A DNA stretch of 26,032 nt from an uncultured Clostridia bacterium (GTDB taxonomy: Bacteria > Bacillota > Clostridia > Oscillospirales > CAG-272). Location of the stretch: NCBI GenBank assembly GCA_904501765.1, contig CAJGCM010000015.1, forward strand, positions 1 to 26,032. The letters run 5' to 3'. Position numbers and translations under genes: made by a program. Shown in pieces: positions 1 through 5,453 of the stretch. Numbering within the stretch: position 1 is the stretch's first letter; each line of letters opens with the position of its first letter. The notes under the pieces were generated by a model, which saw only the letters and a program-made list of their open reading frames with translations, did no database searches and was not told the DNA's origin.

Positions 1-231
1 AATCTCTCTCGCCTCTATAGAGCCTTTGGCGATAGCATTTATATCAGCCTTATGAGCCAATATACACCCCCCTCGGATATCGAGATGCCGCCCCCGCTGG
101 ACCGCAGAGTCACCACCGCCGAATACGACGAGCTTGTCGACTTCGCCCTCGCAAAAGGCGTCAAGAATGCCTTTATCCAAGACAAGGCCTCCGCCACCGA
201 AAGCTTCACCCCAGCCTTTGATATGAAATAA
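1..231 (+). CDS. Radical SAM protein, PflX-like (COG1313), C-terminal end
   Basis: This is the last 76 codons of a gene that begins left of the window; the reading frame is open from base 1 and stops with TAA at 229-231. The visible end contains LMSQYTPPSD, then RRVTTAEYDELVDFAL, and finishes with SATESFTPAFD. That series (SQY.P, RRVT..EY..VV.YA, A.ESF.P.FD) is typical of the C-terminus of the uncharacterised radical SAM family resembling pyruvate formate-lyase activating enzyme (PflX/YgkA-like). The CX3CX2C iron-sulfur motif would lie outside the window and cannot be checked. The substrate of this family is not established. Downstream there is a strong hairpin but no clear U-run, so its transcription end is unclear. 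Family assignment is fairly secure; function is not. Confidence 0.8.
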   Translation, partial: NLSRLYRAFGDSIYISLMSQYTPPSDIEMPPPLDRRVTTAEYDELVDFALAKGVKNAFIQDKASATESFTPAFDMK

Positions 232-284
232 ACCAAGCAAATATACTTAATACGGATAAACTCAAATCTTCTCTAAAGCAAAAG

Positions 285-325
285 CAAGCGCTTCATATTG
301 GCTTACAGCCAATATGAAGCGCTTG
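285..325. repeat. Perfect 19-bp inverted repeat with 3-nt loop
   Basis: The arms at 285-303 (CAAGCGCTTCATATTGGCT) and 307-325 are exact reverse complements around the loop TAC. It could be the 3' end hairpin of the upstream radical SAM gene. The plus-strand sequence after it is not a T-run, whereas the minus strand continues CTTTTGCTTT. The inner part reads ATTGGCT-TAC-AGCCAAT, the same 7-bp half-sites as the operators at 377-395 and 875-893 but pointing outward. Confidence 0.8.
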
Positions 326-332
326 TGGCTTA

Positions 333-361
333 TTCATAAAACTCCAAGCTTTGCTTATAAT
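333..361 (+). promoter_or_regulatory. Sigma-A-type promoter of the XRE gene
   Basis: A -35 element TTCATA (333-338, 4 of 6 matches) and a perfect -10 element TATAAT (356-361) are separated by 17 bp. The start of transcription would fall near 368, just ahead of the palindrome at 377-395. Confidence 0.55.
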
Positions 362-376
362 ATTCGTAAAGATAGT

Positions 377-395
377 TAGCCAATATTATTGGCTA
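377..395. promoter_or_regulatory. Palindromic operator, copy 1 (XRE gene)
   Basis: TAGCCAATATTATTGGCTA is a perfect palindrome of two 9-bp arms around one central T. It lies between the predicted transcription start and the ribosome binding site of the XRE gene, a position suited to autorepression. A similar site precedes the AbrB-like gene. Confidence 0.6.
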
Positions 396-414
396 TTGAT
401 TTGGGAGGCAAAGT

Positions 415-741
415 ATGTTTGACAGCTCCACTTTAGGTAAAAGAATACGTGAGGCCAGACTCAATAAGAAATTAACGCAGGAGCAGTTATCCGAAATGGT
501 GGATATAGGCTCATACTATCTCGGAGAGATAGAAAGAGGTGTAAAAGTGCCGAGTCTTAAGGTGTTTGTTGAAATTTCCGATGCTCTCGGTGTGTCTTCG
601 GACTCTCTTTTGCGTGATTCGGTTTCCGCAGGGATCGTCTACGTTAACAGCGAGATAACAAAGAAGCTTGACACTCTTACGCCTAAGCAGAGAGCCTCCG
701 CTGTTGAAATTCTCGATGCTTACATTAGGTCTATAAAGTAA
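415..741 (+). CDS. XRE-family helix-turn-helix transcriptional regulator
   Basis: This 108-aa protein is probably a dimeric repressor. Residues 7-65 form a lambda-repressor/Cro type HTH: LGKRIREARLNKKLTQEQLSEMV, then YLGEIERGVKVPSLKVFVEISDALGV, with the usual (T/S)QEQLS turn and the E.ERG.K.PS segment of the family. The C-terminal 40 residues (LTPKQRASAVEILDAYI) are helical and likely mediate dimerisation, as in SinR/Xre-like proteins. Start ATG 415 has TTGGGAGG about 8 bases upstream. The gene has its own promoter and a terminator at 763-798, so it is monocistronic. A perfect palindrome between promoter and start codon suggests autoregulation, and the next gene (AbrB-like) carries a near-copy of the site. 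The regulated process is unknown. Confidence 0.88.
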   Translation: MFDSSTLGKRIREARLNKKLTQEQLSEMVDIGSYYLGEIERGVKVPSLKVFVEISDALGVSSDSLLRDSVSAGIVYVNSEITKKLDTLTPKQRASAVEILDAYIRSIK

Positions 742-762
742 TTTAACGTCATATAAATCAGT

Positions 763-798
763 CGACAGAGGTGTAAATGCTCATCTCTGTCGTTTTTT
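763..798 (+). terminator. Rho-independent terminator of the XRE gene
   Basis: The stem CGACAGAGGTG (763-773) pairs with CATCTCTGTCG (782-792) with one G-U pair, and is followed by six T residues (793-798). Confidence 0.85.
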
Positions 799-874
799 GA
801 ATATTTTTTCAATAAAACGCATATTCGACATATTTCGGCAAAATTTTGTCAAATTATAGTATATAATTAGCATA

Positions 875-893
875 TAGCCAAGTAAATTGGCGA
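875..893. promoter_or_regulatory. Palindromic operator, copy 2 (AbrB-like gene)
   Basis: TAGCCAAGTAAATTGGCGA has the same length and half-sites as the palindrome at 377-395, with 7 of 9 arm positions paired. It begins 7 bases after a TATAAT (862-867) that is the best -10 candidate for the AbrB-like gene; no good -35 is visible at 16-18 bp spacing. The position fits repression by the neighbouring XRE protein. Confidence 0.5.
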
Positions 894-917
894 ATAGCTA
901 ATGAAAGGAGAGGAAAA

Positions 918-1079
918 ATGCAATTTGTAATCAGACGCCAGGTAGATAAATTTGGCAGGGTTGTATTGCCAAATGACTTGAGAAAGCACTATAAGATAGA
1001 TAAGGGCGGTGTCGTTGTAATCGTTGCCACCGAAGAGGGAATTTTGCTGAAAAAACCTGAAAAAACAACGAATAATTAA
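918..1079 (+). CDS. Short AbrB/SpoVT-family DNA-binding protein
   Basis: This 53-aa protein consists of only the swapped-hairpin AbrB DNA-binding domain: FVIRRQVDKFGRVVLPNDLRK, then HYKIDKGGVVVIVATEEGILLKK. The D.(F/L)GR(V/I)V(L/I)P..(L/M)R segment is the signature of AbrB/MazE/SpoVT N-terminal domains. B. subtilis AbrB has a further multimerisation domain (about 96 aa in all) that is missing here. Start ATG 918 follows AAGGAGAGGAAAA. It faces rsmI across a bidirectional terminator, the same arrangement as abrB next to yabC in B. subtilis, so it may be the positional equivalent of the transition-state regulator. No toxin gene lies beside it, so a MazE-type antitoxin role is not supported. Confidence 0.87.
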   Translation: MQFVIRRQVDKFGRVVLPNDLRKHYKIDKGGVVVIVATEEGILLKKPEKTTNN

Positions 1080-1110
1080 ATGAACTTAAATGGAAAATTC
1101 AGCATAAAAT

Positions 1111-1156
1111 AAAAAGAACACAAGCCTTATCCCCAGATATCGCTTGTGTTCTTTTT
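1111..1156. terminator. Bidirectional terminator between AbrB-like gene and rsmI
   Basis: Perfect 15-bp arms AAAAAGAACACAAGC (1111-1125) and GCTTGTGTTCTTTTT (1142-1156) flank a 16-nt loop. The stem ends in T-runs on both strands, serving both convergent genes. Confidence 0.88.
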
Positions 1157-1162
1157 GTAAAC

Positions 1163-2038
1163 TTAATTATTTCGGTTAACCATACCGTAAAGCTCGGATT
1201 TCGACATTCCTCGGTCTTTAGCCGCACGTTTTATAGCGTCCATTCGTGAAAGCCCCAGAGCCTCGTAATGAGCAATATGCTCCTCAGGAGAGAGGGAGAG
1301 GAGAGGATTGTTCTCGTCATCGTAAGAAACTCCCGCTTCGGCAGCGCCCTCAACTATCAGCACGTATTCGCCTCTCGGCTCATTCTTTTCATAGTAGCTG
1401 ACGGCTTCTCCTATGGTGCATCTTTGCACCTCTTCGTTGAGCTTTGTAAGCTCTCGGCAAAGAGCTATTTTTCTGCCTTCTCCAAAGGTAGAAAGTAAGT
1501 CCGAAAGGGTTGCCTTAAGCTTATGAGGCGCTTCGTATATAATCATAGTACGCTCTTCGTATTTGAGAACGGCAAGTCTTTTTGTCCTCTCTGCCTTTTG
1601 AGGTGAAATGAATCCCTCAAAACAGAATCTCCCCGTAGCAAGAGCCGAGAGAGAAAGAGCCGAAACCGCAGCGCAAGCTCCCGGGATAACCGAAACCCTG
1701 ACACCCATATCTGCCGCAAGGCGCACAATGTCCTCTCCGGGATCGCTGATTGCAGGCATTCCCGCATCGGTAATAAGAGCGCAGGACTCACCCGAAGTAA
1801 CCCTCGCAAGAATTTTCTCTCCGGCGCCTTTTTTATTATGCTCGTGATAGCTCACAAGCTCCTTTTTTATACCAAGACAGGAAAGAAGCTTCATTGAATT
1901 TCTCGTATCCTCAGCGGCAACGAAATCCACCTCTGAAAGCACCTTAACAGCCCTCTCGCTTATATCTGCAAGATTGCCGATAGGAGTCGCCACAAGATAA
2001 AGGGTGGCTTTTTCAACCCTGTTTTTTTCCTTTTCCAT
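1163..2038 (-). CDS. rsmI: 16S rRNA (cytidine(1402)-2'-O)-methyltransferase RsmI
   Basis: The 291-aa protein is a cytosolic tetrapyrrole-methylase-fold enzyme that transfers a methyl group from SAM to the ribose of C1402 in the decoding centre of 16S rRNA. Family signatures are clear: LYLVATPIGNLADIS near residue 12, FVAAEDTRNS, SYHEHNK, ITDAGMPAISDPGE (the glycine-rich SAM loop) and VIPGACAAVSALSLS. The length fits the family (about 280-290). The C-terminal tail has the usual SR.DAIK..AK..G..K.E.Y. Start ATG 2038 is preceded by GGAG at 5-nt spacing. It lies 22 bases after the trmN6-like gene in the same direction and is probably the last gene of the holB-ricT-(ferredoxin)-trmN6-rsmI block. 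Confidence 0.96.
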   Translation of the reverse strand: MEKEKNRVEKATLYLVATPIGNLADISERAVKVLSEVDFVAAEDTRNSMKLLSCLGIKKELVSYHEHNKKGAGEKILARVTSGESCALITDAGMPAISDPGEDIVRLAADMGVRVSVIPGACAAVSALSLSALATGRFCFEGFISPQKAERTKRLAVLKYEERTMIIYEAPHKLKATLSDLLSTFGEGRKIALCRELTKLNEEVQRCTIGEAVSYYEKNEPRGEYVLIVEGAAEAGVSYDDENNPLLSLSPEEHIAHYEALGLSRMDAIKRAAKDRGMSKSELYGMVNRNN

Positions 2039-2060
2039 AATATCTCCAAGAAGGCTCCCT

Positions 2061-2810
2061 TTAAGTGAATTTTTCAGGAAAAGAGCCTGTATCCATTATA
2101 TAATTCATATCGTCGGTATAGTTTTTATGCTCTCCGTCGGCATATATCAAGAGGGGAGGGGTAAGCTTAAGACCGCTCCTTCCCCCAAGTTTACCTTCCA
2201 CAAGTACCATTGACGGGGGAAGGGTGGGGTCAGCGTGAACGAAGGTAAGCCTCTTAGGCTCGATTTTATTTTCCCGCATCGAATACATAAGGTCGGTCAG
2301 CCTGTCGGGGCGGTAAACCGCAAAAAAGGAGCCGCCGTATTTCAGCAGTCTTTTTGCGCTGTTAAGAAAATCGCCAATGCCGCCGCAAACCTCGTGCCTT
2401 GCTATATTTTTCTTTGAAGCCTCATTTGCCCGTCCGCTGTCAGTCTTCATGTACGGTGGATTGGTAAATACGACCTCATACCCGCCGTTGCCCTTATAAT
2501 CCCTGAGGTCGGTAGCTTCTACCGTAAGATGCTCACAAAGACCGTTAAGCTCTGCGTTTCTTTCGGTAAGACGGGCGTATTCCTCCTGCACCTCAATGCA
2601 GAGGACGTCTGATAGCTTTCCTCTCGATAAAAGCAGTAAGGATATTATTCCGCTGCCCGAGCCAAGCTCGGCGCCAAGCTTTCCTTTAGTGTTTATATAT
2701 CCCGCAAGGAGAAGCGCATCGGTGCCGAAGGTAAGCCCCTCTGGCTTTTGTATAAGAGATAGCGAATCGTTTACGTAGTCTATCCGCTCGTTTTCATAAA
2801 GCTCTATCAT
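2061..2810 (-). CDS. tRNA1(Val) (adenine(37)-N6)-methyltransferase-like protein (TrmN6/YabB family)
   Basis: This 249-aa SAM-dependent methyltransferase matches the YfiC/TrmN6 (B. subtilis YabB) family. After an N-terminal segment ERIDYVNDSLSLIQKPEGLTF come motif I (GAELGSGSGIISLLLL), the acidic motif CIEVQEEY, and the catalytic NPPY motif (VVFTNPPYMK) typical of N6-adenine methylases. A longer reading frame extends to 2972, but the extra 54 codons run through the terminator and the ferredoxin gene in another frame. The family's proteins begin close to the M-IELYENERIDY position, so the start is placed at 2810 (weak site AAAGG). It sits between ferredoxin and rsmI, the same place as yabB in Bacillus. 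Modification of A37 in tRNA is inferred from E. coli TrmN6; the Gram-positive members may differ in target. Confidence 0.9.
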   Translation of the reverse strand: MIELYENERIDYVNDSLSLIQKPEGLTFGTDALLLAGYINTKGKLGAELGSGSGIISLLLLSRGKLSDVLCIEVQEEYARLTERNAELNGLCEHLTVEATDLRDYKGNGGYEVVFTNPPYMKTDSGRANEASKKNIARHEVCGGIGDFLNSAKRLLKYGGSFFAVYRPDRLTDLMYSMRENKIEPKRLTFVHADPTLPPSMVLVEGKLGGRSGLKLTPPLLIYADGEHKNYTDDMNYIMDTGSFPEKFT

Positions 2811-2835
2811 TATATCTTTACCTTTATAATAAAAT

Positions 2836-2870
2836 TGGGTTGTCCCACAGCTTGAGGGGCAACCCAAAAA
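2836..2870 (-). terminator. Terminator after the ferredoxin gene
   Basis: On the minus strand GGGTTG-C-CCC pairs with GGG-A-CAACCC (one mismatch) and is followed by AATTTTATT. It lies between the ferredoxin stop and the start of the trmN6-like gene, only 26 bases before the latter, so it would partly uncouple the downstream genes. Confidence 0.65.
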
Positions 2871-2883
2871 ATATTGTGAAGAA

Positions 2884-3054
2884 TTACTCTTCAACAGGTG
2901 CGCTAACGGGGCAAGCATCTGCGCAAGAGCCGCAGGAGATGCACTCATCAGCATTGATAACGAATTTGCCATCGCCCTCGGAAATGCAACCTACGGGACA
3001 AGCGTCAGCGCATGCGCCGCATGCGATGCATTCATCAGTAATTTTGTATGCCAT
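2884..3054 (-). CDS. 2[4Fe-4S] bacterial ferredoxin
   Basis: This 56-aa electron carrier is missed by simple length filters. It has two exact cluster motifs: CIACGACADACP (residues 9-20) and CISCGSCADACP (residues 38-49), each CX2CX2CX3CP, as in clostridial ferredoxins. The start MAYKITDECI is the usual family start, with GGAGG 9 bases upstream. It has its own promoter (3091-3118) and its own terminator (2836-2870), so it forms an independent unit inside the ricT-trmN6-rsmI block. Such proteins carry low-potential electrons for anaerobic redox enzymes (pyruvate:ferredoxin oxidoreductase, hydrogenase, radical SAM enzymes). The position beside ricT, whose product belongs to an iron-sulfur complex in Bacillus, is suggestive but no functional tie is shown. 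Confidence 0.96.
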   Translation of the reverse strand: MAYKITDECIACGACADACPVGCISEGDGKFVINADECISCGSCADACPVSAPVEE

Positions 3055-3090
3055 ACTAAAATACCTCCATAGTGTTTTTTTGCTAAATCT

Positions 3091-3118
3091 ATTCTAACAT
3101 ATTTCGGGAAAAAATCAA
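3091..3118 (-). promoter_or_regulatory. Promoter of the ferredoxin gene
   Basis: Minus-strand TTGATT (3113-3118) and TAGAAT (3091-3096) are 16 bp apart. Transcription would start near 3084, giving a leader of about 30 nt with a GGAGG site. Confidence 0.6.
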
Positions 3119-3239
3119 GTATATTTTCAAAAAAAATTATTTCCTGCCCGCATTTTGTTGATATTATATAAATCACCAAAGAAAAATTCGTATATAAGTA
3201 GAACCAAAAACCTAAATTTTACACATTTTTCTATAAAAA

Positions 3240-4184
3240 TCAATTGTCCTCAGCTATATCCTCGCTAAGCTCTTCCTCGTCCTCCTTGGGATTGCGCTTG
3301 GATTTTGCCGCACGCAGTATCTTTATATCCTTAACGGAATAAAGCTTCGGAGCGTCCTTTTCATTGTCGGAAAGCTTAACTCTTACCTGTCCCGCTAAAG
3401 GCTTTATTTCAATGACAGTTCCTTCACCGTCCGAGGTAAGAACGAGAGAGCCTGTGGGAGGAGTAACCCGAAGCGCCTCCTCGTAAACCTCGTGCTCGTA
3501 GCGAAGACAGCACATAAGTCTGCCACAAGCGCCGGAAACCTTGGCGGAGTTGAGAGAGAAATTCTGCTCCTTCGCCATCTTGATTGTAACCTGAACGAAA
3601 TCCGAAAGGAAACCGGAGCAGCAGTATTTTCTTCCGCAAATGCCAAGACCGCCCATCATTTTAGCCTCATCCCTGATACCAATCTGCCGAAGCTCGATTC
3701 TCGTGCGGAAGGTGGCCGCCAAATCCTTTACAAGCTCTCTGAAATCCACCCTTGATTCGCAGGTGAAATAGAAAATCAATTTAGAATTGTCAAAGGTGTA
3801 TTCCACGGAAACGAGGCTCATACCCAAGCCGTGAGCGGCGATTTTTTTCTTGCATATAAGAGCCGCCTCGAATTCCATCTCGCGATTTTTTGCGTCACGC
3901 TTAAGGTCGTCTTCCGTCGCAGGGCGTGTAACAGCCTTGAGAGGGGATACAACCTCTGTTGCGGGAATCATTTTGTTAGCGACCTTAACCGTGCCTATCT
4001 CCGTGCCTCTGGCAGTGTCAACTATAACTCTGTCACCCACCGAAAGCTTATATTTCAAGGGCGCAAAATAGTATATCTTTCCCGCCTCACGGAAATTTAT
4101 TCCCACAATTTCTATCTTTTCCTCGGAAGAGCTGTTTTTTATCTTTTCCTCGGTTACCTCTGTTCTTATGTTTTTGTTTTCCAA
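3240..4184 (-). CDS. ricT: RicT/YaaT, PSP1-domain regulator of RNA maturation
   Basis: The 314-aa protein carries the PSP1 C-terminal domain. In B. subtilis RicT forms the RicA-RicF-RicT complex that binds [4Fe-4S] clusters and assists RNase Y in mRNA maturation, affecting competence, biofilm and sporulation. Hallmarks are VGINFREAGKIYYFAP at the start, SVEYTFDNSKLIFYFT, the region MMGGLGICGRKYCCSGFL and VSGACGRLMCCLRYEHEVYEE; these cysteine pairs are conserved in the family. An acidic tail (EDEEELSEDIAEDN) follows. The start is a TTG codon at 4184, supported by AAGGAG 8 bases upstream. It lies 20 bases after holB, the same pair as holB-yaaT in Bacillus. No ricA or ricF homologue is in the window. 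Confidence 0.94.
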   Translation of the reverse strand: MENKNIRTEVTEEKIKNSSSEEKIEIVGINFREAGKIYYFAPLKYKLSVGDRVIVDTARGTEIGTVKVANKMIPATEVVSPLKAVTRPATEDDLKRDAKNREMEFEAALICKKKIAAHGLGMSLVSVEYTFDNSKLIFYFTCESRVDFRELVKDLAATFRTRIELRQIGIRDEAKMMGGLGICGRKYCCSGFLSDFVQVTIKMAKEQNFSLNSAKVSGACGRLMCCLRYEHEVYEEALRVTPPTGSLVLTSDGEGTVIEIKPLAGQVRVKLSDNEKDAPKLYSVKDIKILRAAKSKRNPKEDEEELSEDIAEDN

Positions 4185-4204
4185 AATATTTAACTCCTTA
4201 AAAA

Positions 4205-5236
4205 TTATGTGCTCCGTATCTTTACGGCAACGTCGCTAAGGACCGTGCTTATTATGGCGTTTCTCTCAATATCCCTTATCGCAGCGGTGATAACGTCGTA
4301 TATCATAACGGCTCTCTTAAGACTTATCCCCCCAGAGTATCTCTCGCATTCATCACGGTTAAGGAAGAAAAGAAGCTCCGCCTCGCCGTCGTTTTTTGTG
4401 ATAATAATATCCCGCAAAGCGGAAAGAAGCCTCTCCAAAGCCGAAATTGCTCCCTCTCTCTTCTGGGGAATTGCGCTAAGACTCTCTAAAAGCTTTGCGA
4501 AGGGGGTCTTTTTCTCAAGTGAGGAAACAAGCTCCGAGATAATCCTCTTGTCCTCTTCCGCCTCGCCGCCTCCTTCACCGTCTAAAAGGGAAAGCCCTCG
4601 GCCTATGACCCCTCCCGAAGCCACCGCCACTGCGCCGAGAGTGTCAGGCGCCACGTGCGAAAGCCGTTCCGCCTTGTCCGAAAGAGTTATAAGATGCCTC
4701 TTTATATCAGACACGGAGAAAAGCTCCATCTGGATATATTGAGTGCGGCTTTTTATGGTGGAGAGGATTTTATCCTGCGAGGAGGAAATCAGAATTATAT
4801 GCACTCCCCTCGGAGGCTCCTCCAGAACCTTAAGCAGAGCATTCTGCGCCGCAGGTGTGAGAGCGTCCGCCTCTTCTATAATATAAAATTTGTACTGCGA
4901 TTCCGTTGCGGAAAGATACATATCCTCCTTGAAATCCCTAAGCTCCTCAACGCCGATTGAAGCCTTTCCGCCGCTTTTTCTAAGATATTTTACGTCTGTA
5001 TAATTTTCTTCCGCAATTCTCTTACAGGTGTTGCAGATAAGGCAGGGCAGATTAGCTCCGCCAAGCCCCTTAGCCTCACAGTTTCTTGCAAGAGCTATGG
5101 CACGGGCTAAGGTTTTGCGCCCAGAGCCAACAGGACCCGAAATAAGAAGTGCGTGGGGAAGAGTGTTATTGATAATAGCATCGGAAAGACGGCTTTTGAT
5201 GCTGTCATTTCCTATGAGCGAAGTAAACGTCCGCAT
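4205..5236 (-). CDS. holB: DNA polymerase III delta-prime subunit
   Basis: This 343-aa clamp-loader subunit opens the sliding clamp together with DnaX and HolA. An AAA+ fold is visible: FTSLIGNDSIKSRL at the start, a P-loop GPVGSGRKT (residues 34-42), a zinc module with Cys53, 65, 68 and 71, a Walker B-like FYIIEEADALT, LLKVLEEPP and the SRT motif (TIKSRTQYI). A longer frame runs to 5269, but ATG 5236 is preferred: GGGAGG lies 7 bases before it, and the promoter at 5268-5296 would start transcription near 5261, downstream of the longer start. The gene diverges from metG and leads the holB-ricT operon. Confidence 0.95.
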   Translation of the reverse strand: MRTFTSLIGNDSIKSRLSDAIINNTLPHALLISGPVGSGRKTLARAIALARNCEAKGLGGANLPCLICNTCKRIAEENYTDVKYLRKSGGKASIGVEELRDFKEDMYLSATESQYKFYIIEEADALTPAAQNALLKVLEEPPRGVHIILISSSQDKILSTIKSRTQYIQMELFSVSDIKRHLITLSDKAERLSHVAPDTLGAVAVASGGVIGRGLSLLDGEGGGEAEEDKRIISELVSSLEKKTPFAKLLESLSAIPQKREGAISALERLLSALRDIIITKNDGEAELLFFLNRDECERYSGGISLKRAVMIYDVITAAIRDIERNAIISTVLSDVAVKIRST

Positions 5237-5267
5237 TTTCATACCTCCCACGAAACTTATACGCTTC

Positions 5268-5296
5268 ATTGTATCATAAATTTAACCTGTTGTCAA
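5268..5296 (-). promoter_or_regulatory. Promoter of the holB-ricT operon
   Basis: Minus-strand TTGACA (5291-5296) and TACAAT (5268-5273) are 17 bp apart, near the sigma-A consensus. The expected start near 5261 leaves a leader of about 25 nt. Confidence 0.8.
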
Positions 5297-5359
5297 TTCC
5301 TATTTATGCGCACGTACGGAATGTAGGTGCAAAATATTTATAAAATCCTGGAAAAAATA

Positions 5360-5388
5360 TTGAATTATTTTAAAAGGTGTGTTAAAAT
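5360..5388 (+). promoter_or_regulatory. Promoter of the metG-tatD-radical SAM operon
   Basis: TTGAAT (5360-5365) and TAAAAT (5383-5388) are 17 bp apart. Transcription from about 5395 gives a leader of about 59 nt. Confidence 0.7.
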
Positions 5389-5402
5389 ATAACAACGAAC
5401 AC

Positions 5403-5433
5403 CCGCCATTCGTTTCATTAGCGAGCCTGGCGG
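5403..5433 (+). other. Hairpin in the metG leader
   Basis: CCGCCA (5403-5408) pairs with TGGCGG (5428-5433), with a possible inner TCG/CGA pairing. It sits 3 bases before the AAGGAGG site of metG. It is too short for a T-box or S-box riboswitch and may only shape the ribosome entry region. Confidence 0.4.
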
Positions 5434-5453
5434 TTAAGGAGGACCATTCATAA

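Noticed and set aside
918..1079. MazE-type antitoxin of a toxin-antitoxin pair
   Set aside because: No toxin-like ORF follows; a terminator closes the gene and rsmI faces it.
2811..2972. 54-codon N-terminal extension of the trmN6-like frame
   Set aside because: It reads through a terminator and the ferredoxin gene in another frame; the family start fits 2810.
2840..3097. Plus-strand ORF over the ferredoxin gene
   Set aside because: It is the complement of the repetitive Cys-rich ferredoxin coding sequence and has no ribosome site.
5395..5453. T-box or S-box riboswitch before metG
   Set aside because: The leader is far too short and lacks the T-box sequence and the terminator/antiterminator.
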